A stretch of 64,000 nucleotides of DNA. Origin: Methylobacter tundripaludum. Its GTDB lineage: Bacteria; Pseudomonadota; Gammaproteobacteria; Methylococcales; Methylomonadaceae. The DNA lies in the NCBI RefSeq assembly GCF_002934365.1, contig NZ_PTIY01000002.1:62001-126000 (forward strand), read 5' to 3'. The position numbers and the translations under genes were made by a program. Under the pieces are notes generated by a model, which had not been told where the DNA came from, made no database searches, and saw only the letters and a list, made by a program, of their open reading frames with translations. The number at the start of each line of letters is the position of its first letter. Positions within the stretch are counted from its first letter, which is position 1. This document shows, one piece after another, positions 25,378 to 33,963 of this stretch.

Positions 25378-26210
25378 AGTGACACCTCCGCTTGAAGAGA
25401 ATTTGCTTGCGGAGCGTCTGATGAGGGCCGGGCAGGGGCGGTCTGGCTTGAATTCTCCGACGGTACCGTTTCGGTAATTTGCACGGCTGCCAGCGGTACT
25501 CCGGTGGTCAGGTAGGTATGCAGGTCGTGGGCGAACGTTTCCAATTCGCCCATTAACAGGCGGTTGTCGCGCACCAAGGTGTTATAGGCGAGAACCGCTG
25601 GGATGGCGACTGCCAGGCCGAATGCGGTCATGATCAATGCTTCACCGACCGGGCCTGCCACTTTGTCTACAGTAGCTTGGCCGCCGACGGCGATGGTGCC
25701 GAGCGCATGATAAATGCCCCAGACGGTGCCGAACAATCCGATGAAAGGGGCGATACTGCCTACCGAAGCCAATAAGGTCAGTCCTGTTTCCATCTGCATG
25801 GCTTCCTGGCCGATAGTTCGGCGTAGCGCCTGGGCAATAAATTCATCATGCCGCGAATGTTCCTGCAACGCGGTATTTTCATCATCCCTTACCCGTTGCG
25901 CGGTGTAACGTTTGTGGTGGTCGGTAGCGCTGATGCCTTGCAGCGCAAGGCGCGCAAACGGGTTTTCCGCTTTTTTCAAATCCTGGCCCATGGCCGCCGC
26001 CATTGACGTCAGGGTTGACGACGAGGCATGCCAAAATCGTGTTAAAAAAGCCGCACTGCTGTTTTTTAAACGCCGCGCCTGTATGGCTTTGATGACCATT
26101 AAAGTCCAACTTCCGATGGACATGGCCAGCAGGCCTGCCGCTACGGTAATCGATACGGCGCCGCCTTGGCTGATGAACTCCAGGTTGTCTAAGATATGTT
26201 CCGCTTGCAT
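25374..26210 (-). CDS. exbB: ExbB, proton channel of the TonB complex
   Basis: 278 aa of the MotA/TolQ/ExbB family. The first helix is near residues 20-42. The cytoplasmic segment contains the arginine-rich QALRRTIGQEAMQMETGLTLLASVGSIAPFIGLFGTVWGIYHAL signature region (about 125-170), and the last helix is near 185-205 (AFGLAVAIPAVLAYN). A Pro/Ala/Ser-rich cytoplasmic tail of about 40 residues is longer than usual. It forms an operon with tonB (6-nt gap) and exbD. Confidence 0.93.
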   Translation of the reverse strand: MQAEHILDNLEFISQGGAVSITVAAGLLAMSIGSWTLMVIKAIQARRLKNSSAAFLTRFWHASSSTLTSMAAAMGQDLKKAENPFARLALQGISATDHHKRYTAQRVRDDENTALQEHSRHDEFIAQALRRTIGQEAMQMETGLTLLASVGSIAPFIGLFGTVWGIYHALGTIAVGGQATVDKVAGPVGEALIMTAFGLAVAIPAVLAYNTLVRDNRLLMGELETFAHDLHTYLTTGVPLAAVQITETVPSENSSQTAPARPSSDAPQANSLQAEVSL

Positions 26211-26216
26211 GATGAT

Positions 26217-26972
26217 TTATCCTTCCTCTATTGAAAATCTGACCGGCACTACTACCGATGCACTGACCGATTGTTCGCCGCGTTTGGCCGGAATGAAGCG
26301 CCATTTTTTGACGGCTTCCAGTGCGGCCTGATCGAGACGGTTTGAGCCGCTGCCGGTTTGCAGTTCGACAGAACCGGCTGCACCGTCTTGCGTCACGTGT
26401 ACGAGCAACAATACCAAACCTTGTTCGCCCAGCCGCCTCGAGAGTGGCGGATAAGCGGGAGAAGGGTTGTTTAAATAAGCGGCGTTGAAGTCAGGCGATT
26501 GATATGTCTGGGTGTCAGCAGGCGCCCGGCTGTTTGTCGCTTTCGACTGTTGTTCGGCAATAGAGGAGCTTGGAGCGGCCGCCGGTGTTGATGTTTGTTC
26601 CGCAGGAGGGGTCGGCCGGCTGGTTTGTTTTGTAAGCGGTACGGCAGGTTTATTGACCGGGGTTTTGACCGTTTTCTTAACCGGTTTTTGCACCTCCGCC
26701 ACCGGCTGGGCAGCGGGCAAAGGCTTTTGCAGCGTTGTTTGCGGCGCACTCATCAAGCTGACCATGATCGGTTGGGCGATGGTCTCAAGCGGTGAAGACG
26801 GCTGCTGCTGGGATAATGCTGTAAATAGGGCCAGATGCGCGCATAGCACTAGACTCAACGCAATCCATGGGCGGTCGTTGATGCGGGTAGTTCCGCCATG
26901 GACAATATTTCCCAGCATCAAGGGCGTGGAGTAGTTGTCCATGAAATGGAAGTTGAGTGCCGGGAAAATCAT
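26217..26972 (-). CDS. tonB: TonB
   Basis: 251 aa. A single N-terminal helix near residues 36-53 (WIALSLVLCAHLALFTAL) is followed by a Pro/Lys/Thr-rich spacer (about 70-150). The TonB C-terminal domain has YPPLSRRLGEQG, VHVTQDGAAG, LDQAALEAVKKWRFIPA and PVRFSIEEG. It links ExbBD energy to the three intact receptors here. The first ATG (26972) overlaps the stop of a 45-aa ORF as ATGA; the internal ATG at 26942 is an alternative start with no better ribosome site. Confidence 0.92.
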   Translation of the reverse strand: MIFPALNFHFMDNYSTPLMLGNIVHGGTTRINDRPWIALSLVLCAHLALFTALSQQQPSSPLETIAQPIMVSLMSAPQTTLQKPLPAAQPVAEVQKPVKKTVKTPVNKPAVPLTKQTSRPTPPAEQTSTPAAAPSSSIAEQQSKATNSRAPADTQTYQSPDFNAAYLNNPSPAYPPLSRRLGEQGLVLLLVHVTQDGAAGSVELQTGSGSNRLDQAALEAVKKWRFIPAKRGEQSVSASVVVPVRFSIEEG

Positions 26973-27106
26973 TTTAGTGAACGCGGCAGGTTAGTTGTCG
27001 ATTGCGGCCATTTGCCGGCGACGCATTTTGTATTTGCACAAAACGCCATGCGGCAATTGCTGCTACCGGGTAGGCCTGTTTTCTTGTGTCGTTTAGTTAA
27101 ATTCAT
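26969..27106 (-). CDS. Small Cys-containing ORF, divergent paralogue of 39304-39567
   Basis: 45-aa ORF. Its first part (TKRHKK, then Cys-containing NCRMAFC) aligns with NKRHKKVSLAGNADCRVVFC of the 87-aa protein at 39304-39567, and the flanking DNA is also similar. After that the similarity is lost and the C-terminal half differs, so it may be a decaying copy. Its stop overlaps the tonB ATG by four bases. Function unknown; leader motif copy b lies 62 nt upstream. Confidence 0.45.
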   Translation of the reverse strand: MNLTKRHKKTGLPGSSNCRMAFCANTKCVAGKWPQSTTNLPRSLK

Positions 27107-27168
27107 TGATTTTCACCATCCAAATGCACAGTCTGCCGAAGCGGCAAATCGCTACGTTTCATTGACAT

Positions 27169-27207
27169 TGGCTGGCTACCGGACACTTGAGTGTCGGATG
27201 GCTGGCT
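27169..27207 (-). promoter_or_regulatory. Leader hairpin motif, copy b
   Basis: Transcribed strand: AGCCAGCCA, hairpin CCGACACU..AGUGUCCGG, TAGCCAGCCA. It ends 62 nt before the 45-aa ORF. The stem differs from copy a (CCAACA/UGUUGG), yet both pair, which is a covariation-like signal between two duplicated loci. Confidence 0.6.
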
Positions 27208-27225
27208 GGCTGCTCTTAGTATGTG

Positions 27226-27324
27226 TATTGCACTTTATTGTCGGCATGTTCATCCTCCGTATCATGATCAGGAGAGAGGCCGGTAGGTAGGAGGAAAATA
27301 ACCTGCCGACAATAAAGTGCAATA
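27226..27324. mobile_element. 99-bp insertion with 21-bp perfect terminal inverted repeats
   Basis: The arms (27226-27246 and 27304-27324) share TTGCACTTTATTGTCGGCA and its exact complement, around 57 bp. The equivalent place in the paralogous hemP locus (near 39670) lacks this sequence. It therefore looks like an insertion of a miniature element, or a long-hairpin unit, within the decayed hemP leader. Confidence 0.6.
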
Positions 27325-27343
27325 ACTGTATTAAGATAAAATA

Positions 27344-27504
27344 TTTAGTCAGGATTAATTTGCCCTGACGGGTCAAGCTCAATCATTTTTCCCGCGTATT
27401 CGCTGACAATTCGCGTCCCGTACCGAACATTCGGTGCCGGTTAACCGATGCCGCAAAGCCGGCGTTATGTCCCGTTTTGCAGGCAAAGGTAATTTGTCTT
27501 GCAT
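27344..27504 (-). pseudogene. hemP: Frameshifted hemP remnant
   Basis: From an ATG at 27504 the translation starts MQDKLPLPAKRDITPALRHR and drifts out of frame after TGTE. A second frame gives RIVSEYAGKMIEL (compare REVVIEHAGEEYRL in the intact HemP at 39681). A third step returns to LTRQGKLILTK, the HemP signature end. Two frameshifts and a lost stop indicate decay, or possibly assembly errors. A near-perfect Fur box lies 10 nt upstream, exactly as at the intact locus. Confidence 0.75.
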
Positions 27505-27507
27505 GCA

Positions 27508-27529
27508 AATAATAATGATTATCATTTGC
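27508..27529 (-). promoter_or_regulatory. Fur box upstream of hemP remnant/tonB operon
   Basis: Contains the perfect 6-1-6 dyad AATGATTATCATT (27514-27526) inside an A/T-rich context, as in classical Fur sites. It is likely to control the tonB-exbB-exbD transcript and perhaps genes further downstream. Confidence 0.85.
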
Positions 27530-27566
27530 TAGGTCAATACTTGTCGGCATTTATATGAAAAATACT

Positions 27567-27687
27567 TAAAGGAAGCGTTGATTTAGTCTTTAAATAGAAT
27601 AGTAGTATATTGATTTATAAGTGTATTTTCAGACTCGTTTAGAGGTTCTTTGTCGAACCATGAACGAAAGGGGGCGGCGCTTCCTTA
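27567..27687. repeat. MITE-like element with TTAA(A)GGAAGCG ends
   Basis: Ends TTAAAGGAAGCG and CGCTTCCTTAA face each other over about 120 bp. The interior holds a TTGTCGAACCATGAACGAAA stretch shared with the element at 44234-44353. It occupies part of the gene-free interval 27530-27983, in which nothing else is recognised. Confidence 0.5.
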
Positions 27688-27983
27688 ACGGGCTTTGTTA
27701 CAGTTGGTGAGTATGTGTGTCGGGCAGGCTAATTGTCGTCGAGCAGATGACAAATAATTGCGTGTTGCCGGATGGAAACGTCAATCAGCTACTTTTGTTT
27801 TGAGCACAGGGAATAATGTTGGGAAGTTAGCCTTAGTTTATACGCAGGAAATGCGCATCATCCTCTAAGCCGATGGAATAAGTTTTAGCCATGACGAGCT
27901 TTTAATGGAAAAGGCTATATGCGGCATATTAAAAGTAAGACTTGAAAGAGAGAAGAATGCGGGAGGAAAAAACACTTTACTTT

Positions 27984-28005
27984 TAAATAAGAATCATTAT
28001 TATTT
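27984..28005 (+). promoter_or_regulatory. Fur box upstream of cassette 2
   Basis: Read on the complementary strand, AATAATAATGATTCTTATTT matches the strong Fur boxes at 27514 and 39943 over most of its length. It lies about 30 nt before the start of small gene A2. Confidence 0.7.
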
Positions 28006-28035
28006 GAGTTAAAGCAATAAATACCCGGCCCAGTC

Positions 28036-28248
28036 ATGAAAACATTTTTTTCTATTTTTCGTCCATCTCCATCTGTGAAACTGGCTATAGCGCCTGAGGT
28101 ATTGACTGCTCTTGTTGAAAAAGGGCAAATCCATGCAACAGATTTTAGATGCCTGGATTTTGGCTCGAAGCAGATTGTCTGGAAGATATTTCTCTCTTTG
28201 GCAAAATCAAAAATGAACAGGCTTCCAGTCCAGCTGGGTAAGGAATAA
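28036..28248 (+). CDS. Small conserved protein A2 of duplicated iron cassette
   Basis: 70 aa, homologous to the 54-aa ORF at 8381-8545 through IHATDFRCLDFGSKQIVWKIFLS. It has about 13 extra residues at the N-terminus and a few more at the C-terminus. No membrane helix, signal peptide or known domain. It is Fur-boxed, and its end overlaps the AAGGAA ribosome site of gene B2, suggesting coupling. Conservation of sequence and gene order at two places in one island argues for a real gene pair of unknown function. Confidence 0.75.
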   Translation: MKTFFSIFRPSPSVKLAIAPEVLTALVEKGQIHATDFRCLDFGSKQIVWKIFLSLAKSKMNRLPVQLGKE

Positions 28249-28253
28249 CCACG

Positions 28254-28511
28254 ATGCAAGACGATAAAAAACATGAGCTGCTGATCAGCGCGATAGACTA
28301 TTTAAAAGTCCAGTATGCAATGGGACAATCGCCTTGTCTTGCACTGGTCATTTCACGGCATTATCGCCTGTTGGCCGAATCCAGCGCTGAAAGCAGCCAT
28401 AAAACCAACTATGTCAACCAGGCTAGCTCATGGTTTGGCTGTTATTTGAAAAAAGCAAAGCCGCAGGCCGAAGCCGAAATGCAGATTTACAGCGGCGTGT
28501 ACGGGACTTAA
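28254..28511 (+). CDS. Small conserved protein B2 of duplicated iron cassette
   Basis: 85 aa, homologous to the 77-aa protein at 8124-8357 (LLISAIDYLKVQY, SPCLALVISRHYRLLAESS). It begins 5 nt after gene A2. It is probably a small soluble helical protein with one conserved Cys. The plus-strand cassette converges with the PepSY operon on the minus strand. Unknown function, likely part of the iron-starvation response. Confidence 0.75.
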   Translation: MQDDKKHELLISAIDYLKVQYAMGQSPCLALVISRHYRLLAESSAESSHKTNYVNQASSWFGCYLKKAKPQAEAEMQIYSGVYGT

Positions 28512-28519
28512 CCCGCCGA

Positions 28520-28696
28520 TTAAGTACGCCGGACGCCGTACCAAAGAGCGGTCACGACCGGCGCGGCAAGGGCAATCCATGACACCGCATCGCCGATGCC
28601 GTCGAACAGCAGGGCGGCGGTAAGACCACCAGTGCTGACTAAGCCCAGCAAGACCGGCATCGCCCATATTTGTATCCCGGTTAGTGATGTTTTCAT
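28520..28696 (-). CDS. Small two-helix membrane protein
   Basis: 58 aa from the ATG at 28696, overlapping the PepSY stop by four bases. Two membrane helices (about 8-30 and 34-53) with almost no soluble part. No family recognised. Coupling to the PepSY reductase gene suggests that it is an accessory subunit in the inner membrane. Confidence 0.7.
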   Translation of the reverse strand: MKTSLTGIQIWAMPVLLGLVSTGGLTAALLFDGIGDAVSWIALAAPVVTALWYGVRRT

Positions 28697-29841
28697 GCGC
28701 AATCTTTCTCCTTTTCGTTCGGCAGCGCGTCCAGCCGGGCTTCAATTGATACATTGCGTTTTTTCAACCACAGATACAAGCCGCTGCCGAGTACCGCAAT
28801 GCTGAGTATATCGAGCAACGCCCAGATAATCTTCAGCGGCAGGCCGCCGTAATCGCCGAAATGCAGCGGTTTGGAGATCAAAAGCGCGGTGACGTACCAG
28901 GGCAATTCGCGCGTTTCAACGACGCCTCCTGTTTGCGCATCGATCAAGACCGGTTTCAGCAGCTTGGACGTTAGCGGCGAATTGCCTTGCATGAAGGCGA
29001 CAAAATGGCGCGGCCCTGCAAAGCCGTTGCCGGGAAACGCGATAAAACCGAGCGACATATCGGGCGCAACCGTGCGGGCGGCATCGAGCGCTTTCTGCAC
29101 CGAGCCGGGTTCCCGAACCGGGGGCATAGTGCGGTAGGGGGCGGTCATATCGGCCAATTCGCCGGATTGCCATTGTCCGAATATCGGCGTCGCCAGCGTA
29201 TTGATTACGCCGGTAGCGCCGACGACAAGAAACCAGACCAATGTCGCGATGCCGAGCAGGTTGTGCAGATCCAGCCACTTTAAACGCGTCGATTGCTTGC
29301 GCCGCACGGCGCCGAATGCAAGCTTGCGCATGAACGGGCCGTACAACACGACGCCCGAGACCAGCGAGGCGACCAGCAGCAGCCCCATCAACCCCAGAAA
29401 CAACGTCCCCCAGAGGCCCGCGAACATATCGACATGCAGCCTCAGCATGATATTCATGACGCCCTGGTCCAGCGGATACTGATACAGATAATCGCCGGTG
29501 CGGGCGTCGAACGCATAAAATGCCGAGGGTTTCGCCGCCGCCACGTTTTCGGCCATGCGCACAAACCAGAGATCGGGCTCGTCCGGGTCGGCCACGATAA
29601 ATTGCACGGCATCGCCGGGCCTCCGCGCTTTGGCGGCCGAGATGATCGCATCCAGGTCGGCCCGCTCCGCCGTTTCAGGCAGGTCCGGCGGGGTTACGCT
29701 ATAGCCGAGCGCGCGATCGATTTCATCGGAGAAAATCAACGGCAGGCCGGTCAGGCACAGCAACAGCATGAATGCGGTGCAGATCAGGCTCGTCCATTTA
29801 TGGATCAGATACCAGTGCTTGATTGAGCTGCGCGTCAACAT
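28693..29841 (-). CDS. PepSY-associated TM-helix protein (siderophore-iron reductase type)
   Basis: 382 aa with helices near 15-35, 140-170, 195-215 and 345-365 and two periplasmic PepSY-like segments (DAVQFIVADPDEPDLW, then FVAFMQGNSPLTSK). Haem-type His residues occur at IHKW, RLHVDMF, DLHNLLG and PLHFGDYGG. It resembles FoxB-type reductases that release iron from siderophores. It follows the hydroxamate synthetase by 46 nt on the same strand, so it is probably devoted to the second siderophore. Confidence 0.88.
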   Translation of the reverse strand: MLTRSSIKHWYLIHKWTSLICTAFMLLLCLTGLPLIFSDEIDRALGYSVTPPDLPETAERADLDAIISAAKARRPGDAVQFIVADPDEPDLWFVRMAENVAAAKPSAFYAFDARTGDYLYQYPLDQGVMNIMLRLHVDMFAGLWGTLFLGLMGLLLVASLVSGVVLYGPFMRKLAFGAVRRKQSTRLKWLDLHNLLGIATLVWFLVVGATGVINTLATPIFGQWQSGELADMTAPYRTMPPVREPGSVQKALDAARTVAPDMSLGFIAFPGNGFAGPRHFVAFMQGNSPLTSKLLKPVLIDAQTGGVVETRELPWYVTALLISKPLHFGDYGGLPLKIIWALLDILSIAVLGSGLYLWLKKRNVSIEARLDALPNEKEKDCA

Positions 29842-29887
29842 AAGCGTTACCGCGAAAACGTCGGCGCGCGATATAAAATCCCGCCGC

Positions 29888-32287
29888 TCATACGCACGCC
29901 TCCGCTATGTCAGGCGCGACGGCCTTGGTTTTAAAGACGGCTATCGGATTTTTCAACGTGCCGACAAATTTCAGGTTTTTGGCCGGGTCGGCGAGATCGA
30001 TCATTTGCTGATTATTGCCCAATTGCAGCCGGTTCAGGCAGGAGCGGATAAATTCGGGCGCGAACAGGTCGTACCGCTCGAATTTATCGGCCAGTTCGGG
30101 ATGCGTGCGTTGATAGTCCAGTACGCACTCGGCGACCAGTTGCCAAAACCGCTGTTCGGAATAACCGCCGTGCTCAACCAGAATGTGGGACATATAACGG
30201 AAAATCAGGTCAAAAAAGTCCGTAAAGATAGACAATATTTTCAGCTCTTCCGGCACGAATACCGACAGGCGCTGCACTTTTTCGGACAGCACGATTTCCT
30301 TGTTCATGATCGCGGCCTCTTCGGCAATGTCTTTCATGATGGCCCTGACCGGGACATTGTTTTCCAGGACCAGGATCAGGTTTTCGCCGTGCGGCATAAA
30401 CACCAGATCGTAGGCGTAGAAACAATGCAGCAGGGGGCTCAAATAGCAGTTCAAATAACGCCGCAGCCAGCTTGCGGTATCGACGCCGGACGATTTGATC
30501 AACTCGGGCAACAAGGCGGTTCCCTGGGCGTCGGTATGCAGCAGGGCGGCCATCGTCATCAATCGCTGTCCCGGCTTTAACTGCGGCACCGGGCTTTCGC
30601 GCCACAGCGCGGACAGCATTTTTTTATAGGGGCTGTCCTTAGCCGTGGCCGTTTCGTAATAATGGTTGCGATAACCGACAGCGGCGACTTCACGCAGTAT
30701 GCTGAAACCTTTTTCCGCCAGATAAGGGTCGTGTTCAATCAGCCCGTTGATGCAGTCGTTAATGGCGGGCGTGGTACTCATGTAGTAGGGCGACAGTCCG
30801 CGCATGAACCCCATATTCAGGATCGACAAGGCCGTTTTGACATAGCGTTTGTGCGGATGGCTGGTATTGAAGAAGGTGCGGATCGATTGCTGGGCAAGAT
30901 AGACATCCTCGACGAACCCCAAGCAGACCAAATGCCGTGCGGCGATGTCGGCGGCAAAGATGACGGCCAGTTTGTTATACCATTGCCACGGATGCACCGG
31001 CATAAACCAATAATCATCGGTATCCAGCCCCTGCCGCGCCAATGTTCGGGTAAATTGGTCAAGAGTCGAATTTCCCAGCTCCTGCTCCAGCAATTCCGTA
31101 TAAGACAAATCGTCCGCACAGGCGAAAACCGTTTTGCTTTTATGCGCCGCCAGCCAGATTAGCTTAACCGGCGCCGCGGCTTCCGGCGAATAAGCCTGAT
31201 AGTCGGCCGCATCGAAACCGATGCGGCCGTTATTGGCCAGAAAGGCGGGATGGCCTTCCATCATCGCGGTTTCGACGGTCTGAAAATCGGCGTCGAGGAG
31301 TTGCGCCACATCGACACCCTTCTTGGTGTGCTTATAAGCGCTGCCGTACAGCGTACTGGTGATTTCTTCCATATAAGTCGGCAGTATCGAAGGATCAATG
31401 CCCAGGCCTTCGCTGACTTCCAGGATAAAGCTCAAGGAATCCGACGCGGCCTTGTCGCCGTCAACGAATTTTTCAACGGAAGCCTTGTCGATATACCAGT
31501 GTTCCAGGCTCAACACTTGCGCGCGGAAGCTGTATTCGACGCCCGGCTTGTCGGTCTTGAGCCGGTAATGTCCCCAGTCGCCTTCCGAGAACTGGAGTTC
31601 GGGCGTTATCAGCAATTCGTGCGCAAACTCGCTGATCGCTTTGCAAAGATGCAGGGTATTCACATGCGCCCAGACGTCTTCCCGCAAATGAGCGACGACG
31701 TGATTGGGCGATACGGAGACCGGGTTTTTGCCCCGCGCAGCGCGGTATTGTTCCCGGCTGCAAAATGCCAGATGGGCGGTTTTATTGGGCAGCGTTATGA
31801 CTTTTTGATATTCAAATCCCACCCGTTTATTCAAGGCATGGATTTTTTCATTATTGATGTCCGGCTCGACGACTATTCGCTGCGCCGCCGGATCGCTGAA
31901 TATAAAGTCCATGATGACGGTAAAAACCGAGCCGGTGAAATTGGCTATCGGGCGCTCGGCAGGCGCGACCAGGATATGCATGCCCCGGTCGCCGGCTTGC
32001 CAGGCATAATGTTCGCTAAGCGCATGGTGTTCGGGGTCGTAACATTCCAGTAGAAAAGCGGGTTGGTCGTTGCAAAAGCCCAAATAAACCAGCGACTGCT
32101 CGGCGATTTTCCGGTATTCCGCTTCGACCTGTTCGACTGAGTAGCCTTGCAGTCCCCAATAGCTTGCATAGTCCCTGTTGACCCAATCATGGATCAACGC
32201 AATATCTTGCGGGATTTGCAAGGGGCGTAAACGGAACGTGCCTATCGCGGGTATGTATTTTTTGAAGATGAAAGATTCGTAATTCAT
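29888..32287 (-). CDS. GNAT acyltransferase-IucA/IucC fusion (hydroxamate siderophore synthetase)
   Basis: 799 aa from the ATG at 32287. The longer frame is rejected because its extra residues (VRAEPVEAS) are translated repeat DNA. The N-terminal acyltransferase domain (about 10-190) has GFCNDQPAFLLECYDP and GDRGMHILVA, as in IucB/RhbD/AlcB. The C-terminal NIS synthetase (about 200-799) has MPVHPWQWYNKL, QQSIRTFFN, ILNMGFMRGLSPYYMST, MPHGENLILVL and IMKDIAEE, resembling AlcC/DesD/PubC. The first domain would acylate the hydroxylated diamine and the second would oligomerise or cyclise it. The gene is separated from the exporter by about 490 bp of repeats. Confidence 0.9.
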   Translation of the reverse strand: MNYESFIFKKYIPAIGTFRLRPLQIPQDIALIHDWVNRDYASYWGLQGYSVEQVEAEYRKIAEQSLVYLGFCNDQPAFLLECYDPEHHALSEHYAWQAGDRGMHILVAPAERPIANFTGSVFTVIMDFIFSDPAAQRIVVEPDINNEKIHALNKRVGFEYQKVITLPNKTAHLAFCSREQYRAARGKNPVSVSPNHVVAHLREDVWAHVNTLHLCKAISEFAHELLITPELQFSEGDWGHYRLKTDKPGVEYSFRAQVLSLEHWYIDKASVEKFVDGDKAASDSLSFILEVSEGLGIDPSILPTYMEEITSTLYGSAYKHTKKGVDVAQLLDADFQTVETAMMEGHPAFLANNGRIGFDAADYQAYSPEAAAPVKLIWLAAHKSKTVFACADDLSYTELLEQELGNSTLDQFTRTLARQGLDTDDYWFMPVHPWQWYNKLAVIFAADIAARHLVCLGFVEDVYLAQQSIRTFFNTSHPHKRYVKTALSILNMGFMRGLSPYYMSTTPAINDCINGLIEHDPYLAEKGFSILREVAAVGYRNHYYETATAKDSPYKKMLSALWRESPVPQLKPGQRLMTMAALLHTDAQGTALLPELIKSSGVDTASWLRRYLNCYLSPLLHCFYAYDLVFMPHGENLILVLENNVPVRAIMKDIAEEAAIMNKEIVLSEKVQRLSVFVPEELKILSIFTDFFDLIFRYMSHILVEHGGYSEQRFWQLVAECVLDYQRTHPELADKFERYDLFAPEFIRSCLNRLQLGNNQQMIDLADPAKNLKFVGTLKNPIAVFKTKAVAPDIAEACV

Positions 32288-32558
32288 GTTTTGTTGCTCA
32301 TTGTCAGTGTGGGAGTTGCAGAGGTTGTTAGCTGTCGATGCTTCGACGGGCTCAGCACGAACGGCTTTCACAGCCTCCAACTGTGGTTTCAGGTTTATTA
32401 AAACAAGGCGCTGCGAGTGCTTACGACGGGTGCTGATTCCAAAAAATGTTATTTATATTTACCATGAAGACCATGAAGGACTTGAAGAGACTACTGCATT
32501 GACTTCATGCGTGATATTGAGACGACTCATAAAACATTCGGCCCTGAATTCCAGCCCT

Positions 32559-32697
32559 GTAGGCCGGAATAAGGCTTTTCGAGCGTCAGCGAGAACAAGC
32601 GTTTCCGGCACACCGCCCGGATTCGCCGGAAACGCCACCACGCGCTGCGCCCTTCGTCAAGCTCAGGACAGGCTTGGGTGGTCTTATTCCGGCCTAC
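32559..32697. repeat. 139-bp element with GTAGGCCGGAATAAG ends, within a repeat nest
   Basis: Terminal inverted repeats GTAGGCCGGAATAAG and CTTATTCCGGCCTAC bound a region with an inner GTTTCCGGC/GCCGGAAAC pair and a CTTCGTCAAGCTCAGGACAG core. It sits inside a second pair of arms, TTTACCATGAAG..CATGAAGGAC (about 32458) and GTCCTTCATGGTAATAAA (about 32727). The whole gene-free stretch 32288-32775 is made of such repeats. Confidence 0.7.
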
Positions 32698-32775
32698 AAC
32701 TACTTCCCTTCATTATCTTTATGTCCTTCATGGTAATAAAAACAAGTTATAAACATTGTGCTGCGTCAGCACCCC

Positions 32776-33963
32776 TTACGACGTTTCCATAACCGCATTC
32801 ATAGGCTTTGGCGCCGCCTTGAACAGCAGCGCGTACAAAAAAGCCGTCAGCACCAGTCCCAAGGCGCCCGCGATAAAGGGCATTTGCAGGCCTTGGGCGG
32901 CGACTAACGAACCTGCGGTATATGAGGCAATCAGCGCGCCCAGGCTTTGAAAAAAATAGATCTTGCTGAAGTCGGCGGCATAAGATGCGGGCGTGCTGAC
33001 TTCGAATAACAGCAAGTCCAGACGGACGGTGGCCTGGAACAGCGCCCAGCCGAACAGGCATCGGCCCAGCAGCACAATCGCCTGTTGCCCGGAGGCTTGC
33101 AGCAACAGCCCGAACATGCCCAGTAAAGCCGCCGAAACAATCCCGTGCTTGCTGCTGCCCATGTTTTTATTGATGCACAGCGCCAGCAATGCGATAGCCC
33201 CCGGTATGGCGAAAACCAAGCCGGTGACAATCCCGCCGTTCCATGCGGAGATGGCTTCCCAATAGCGCGAGAAGAAAGGCCGTATCAGGTAAACGCTGAA
33301 ATAGAAGAGCAGCATGACCAAGCCCAGTTTATAAACCAGGCTCCCGGTTAAAACCTCTGCCGCCTGTTCCGCCGGATATTGCGGAGCCTCCGGCGATGCT
33401 TCCGCATCGGTTTTATCTTTGCCGAGCAGGAACGCGCACACCAGCATCTGTAAAAAATCGCCTACCGACATCAACAGAAAGATCAGTCGCGGTTCGAACA
33501 GATCCAGCGCAAAACCGCCGATGCCTGCGCCGGCTATGGCGCCCAGGTGTACGATGACCGACAGCAACCCGATCGTGCCGCCGTGCTTGTCTTTGTGCTC
33601 AAGGCTCATCACAAAAGGGTAAATCAGCAGATAACTGGCTTTAAACACCATCATCAACAGCGACACGAACCAGAACTCCGGCAGCGAGCCGGATTCATAA
33701 CACAATATGCTCAACACGCCCGCGGCAAATTGCGTATAAATCAACAGCCTGAGCACCGGCATATGTTTGGCCGCGGCGGCCCATAACGGAAACGCCAGCA
33801 TGACGACAAAGCAGCTTGCGCTCAGGTACAGGCCGATGTGTTGCGGGGCCGTTATCGAAAAGGCGGCGGCAAAGAATTGCGGATAGAACGGAATCAGCAT
33901 CGAGTCGCTGATTACCGAAACCGCGACCATCGCAACGAGAAAAAATTTCAGCTGCGGATTCAT
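32776..33963 (-). CDS. MFS exporter of the hydroxamate cluster
   Basis: 395 aa, about 12 helices. It starts directly in the membrane (FFLVAMVAVSVISDSMLIPFYPQFF), and a soluble central loop lies near residues 188-205 (KDKTDAEASPEAPQYPAEQ). Its ATG overlaps the N-hydroxylase stop by four bases. Position in the pathway operon supports siderophore export. It is clearly different in sequence from the SbnD-like exporter at 18678. Confidence 0.85.
   Translation of the reverse strand: MNPQLKFFLVAMVAVSVISDSMLIPFYPQFFAAAFSITAPQHIGLYLSASCFVVMLAFPLWAAAAKHMPVLRLLIYTQFAAGVLSILCYESGSLPEFWFVSLLMMVFKASYLLIYPFVMSLEHKDKHGGTIGLLSVIVHLGAIAGAGIGGFALDLFEPRLIFLLMSVGDFLQMLVCAFLLGKDKTDAEASPEAPQYPAEQAAEVLTGSLVYKLGLVMLLFYFSVYLIRPFFSRYWEAISAWNGGIVTGLVFAIPGAIALLALCINKNMGSSKHGIVSAALLGMFGLLLQASGQQAIVLLGRCLFGWALFQATVRLDLLLFEVSTPASYAADFSKIYFFQSLGALIASYTAGSLVAAQGLQMPFIAGALGLVLTAFLYALLFKAAPKPMNAVMETS

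Noticed and set aside
27176-27382. 68-aa ORF starting with TTG and containing LTRQGKLILTK
   Set aside because: It is the tail of the frameshifted hemP running through the inverted-repeat insertion, not a gene by itself.
27915-28274. 119-aa minus-strand ORF over the cassette
   Set aside because: It overlaps small gene A2, which has a homologue and a Fur box; the antisense frame has neither.
32288-32380. N-terminal extension of the GNAT-NIS fusion (VRAEPVEAS)
   Set aside because: It is translation of the GAGCTTGTCGAAG-type dispersed repeat; the acyltransferase fold begins after the ATG at 32287.
32459-32697. Possible CRISPR or phage remnant in the repeat nest
   Set aside because: The repeats are inverted pairs with no regular spacer spacing and no cas or phage genes nearby.
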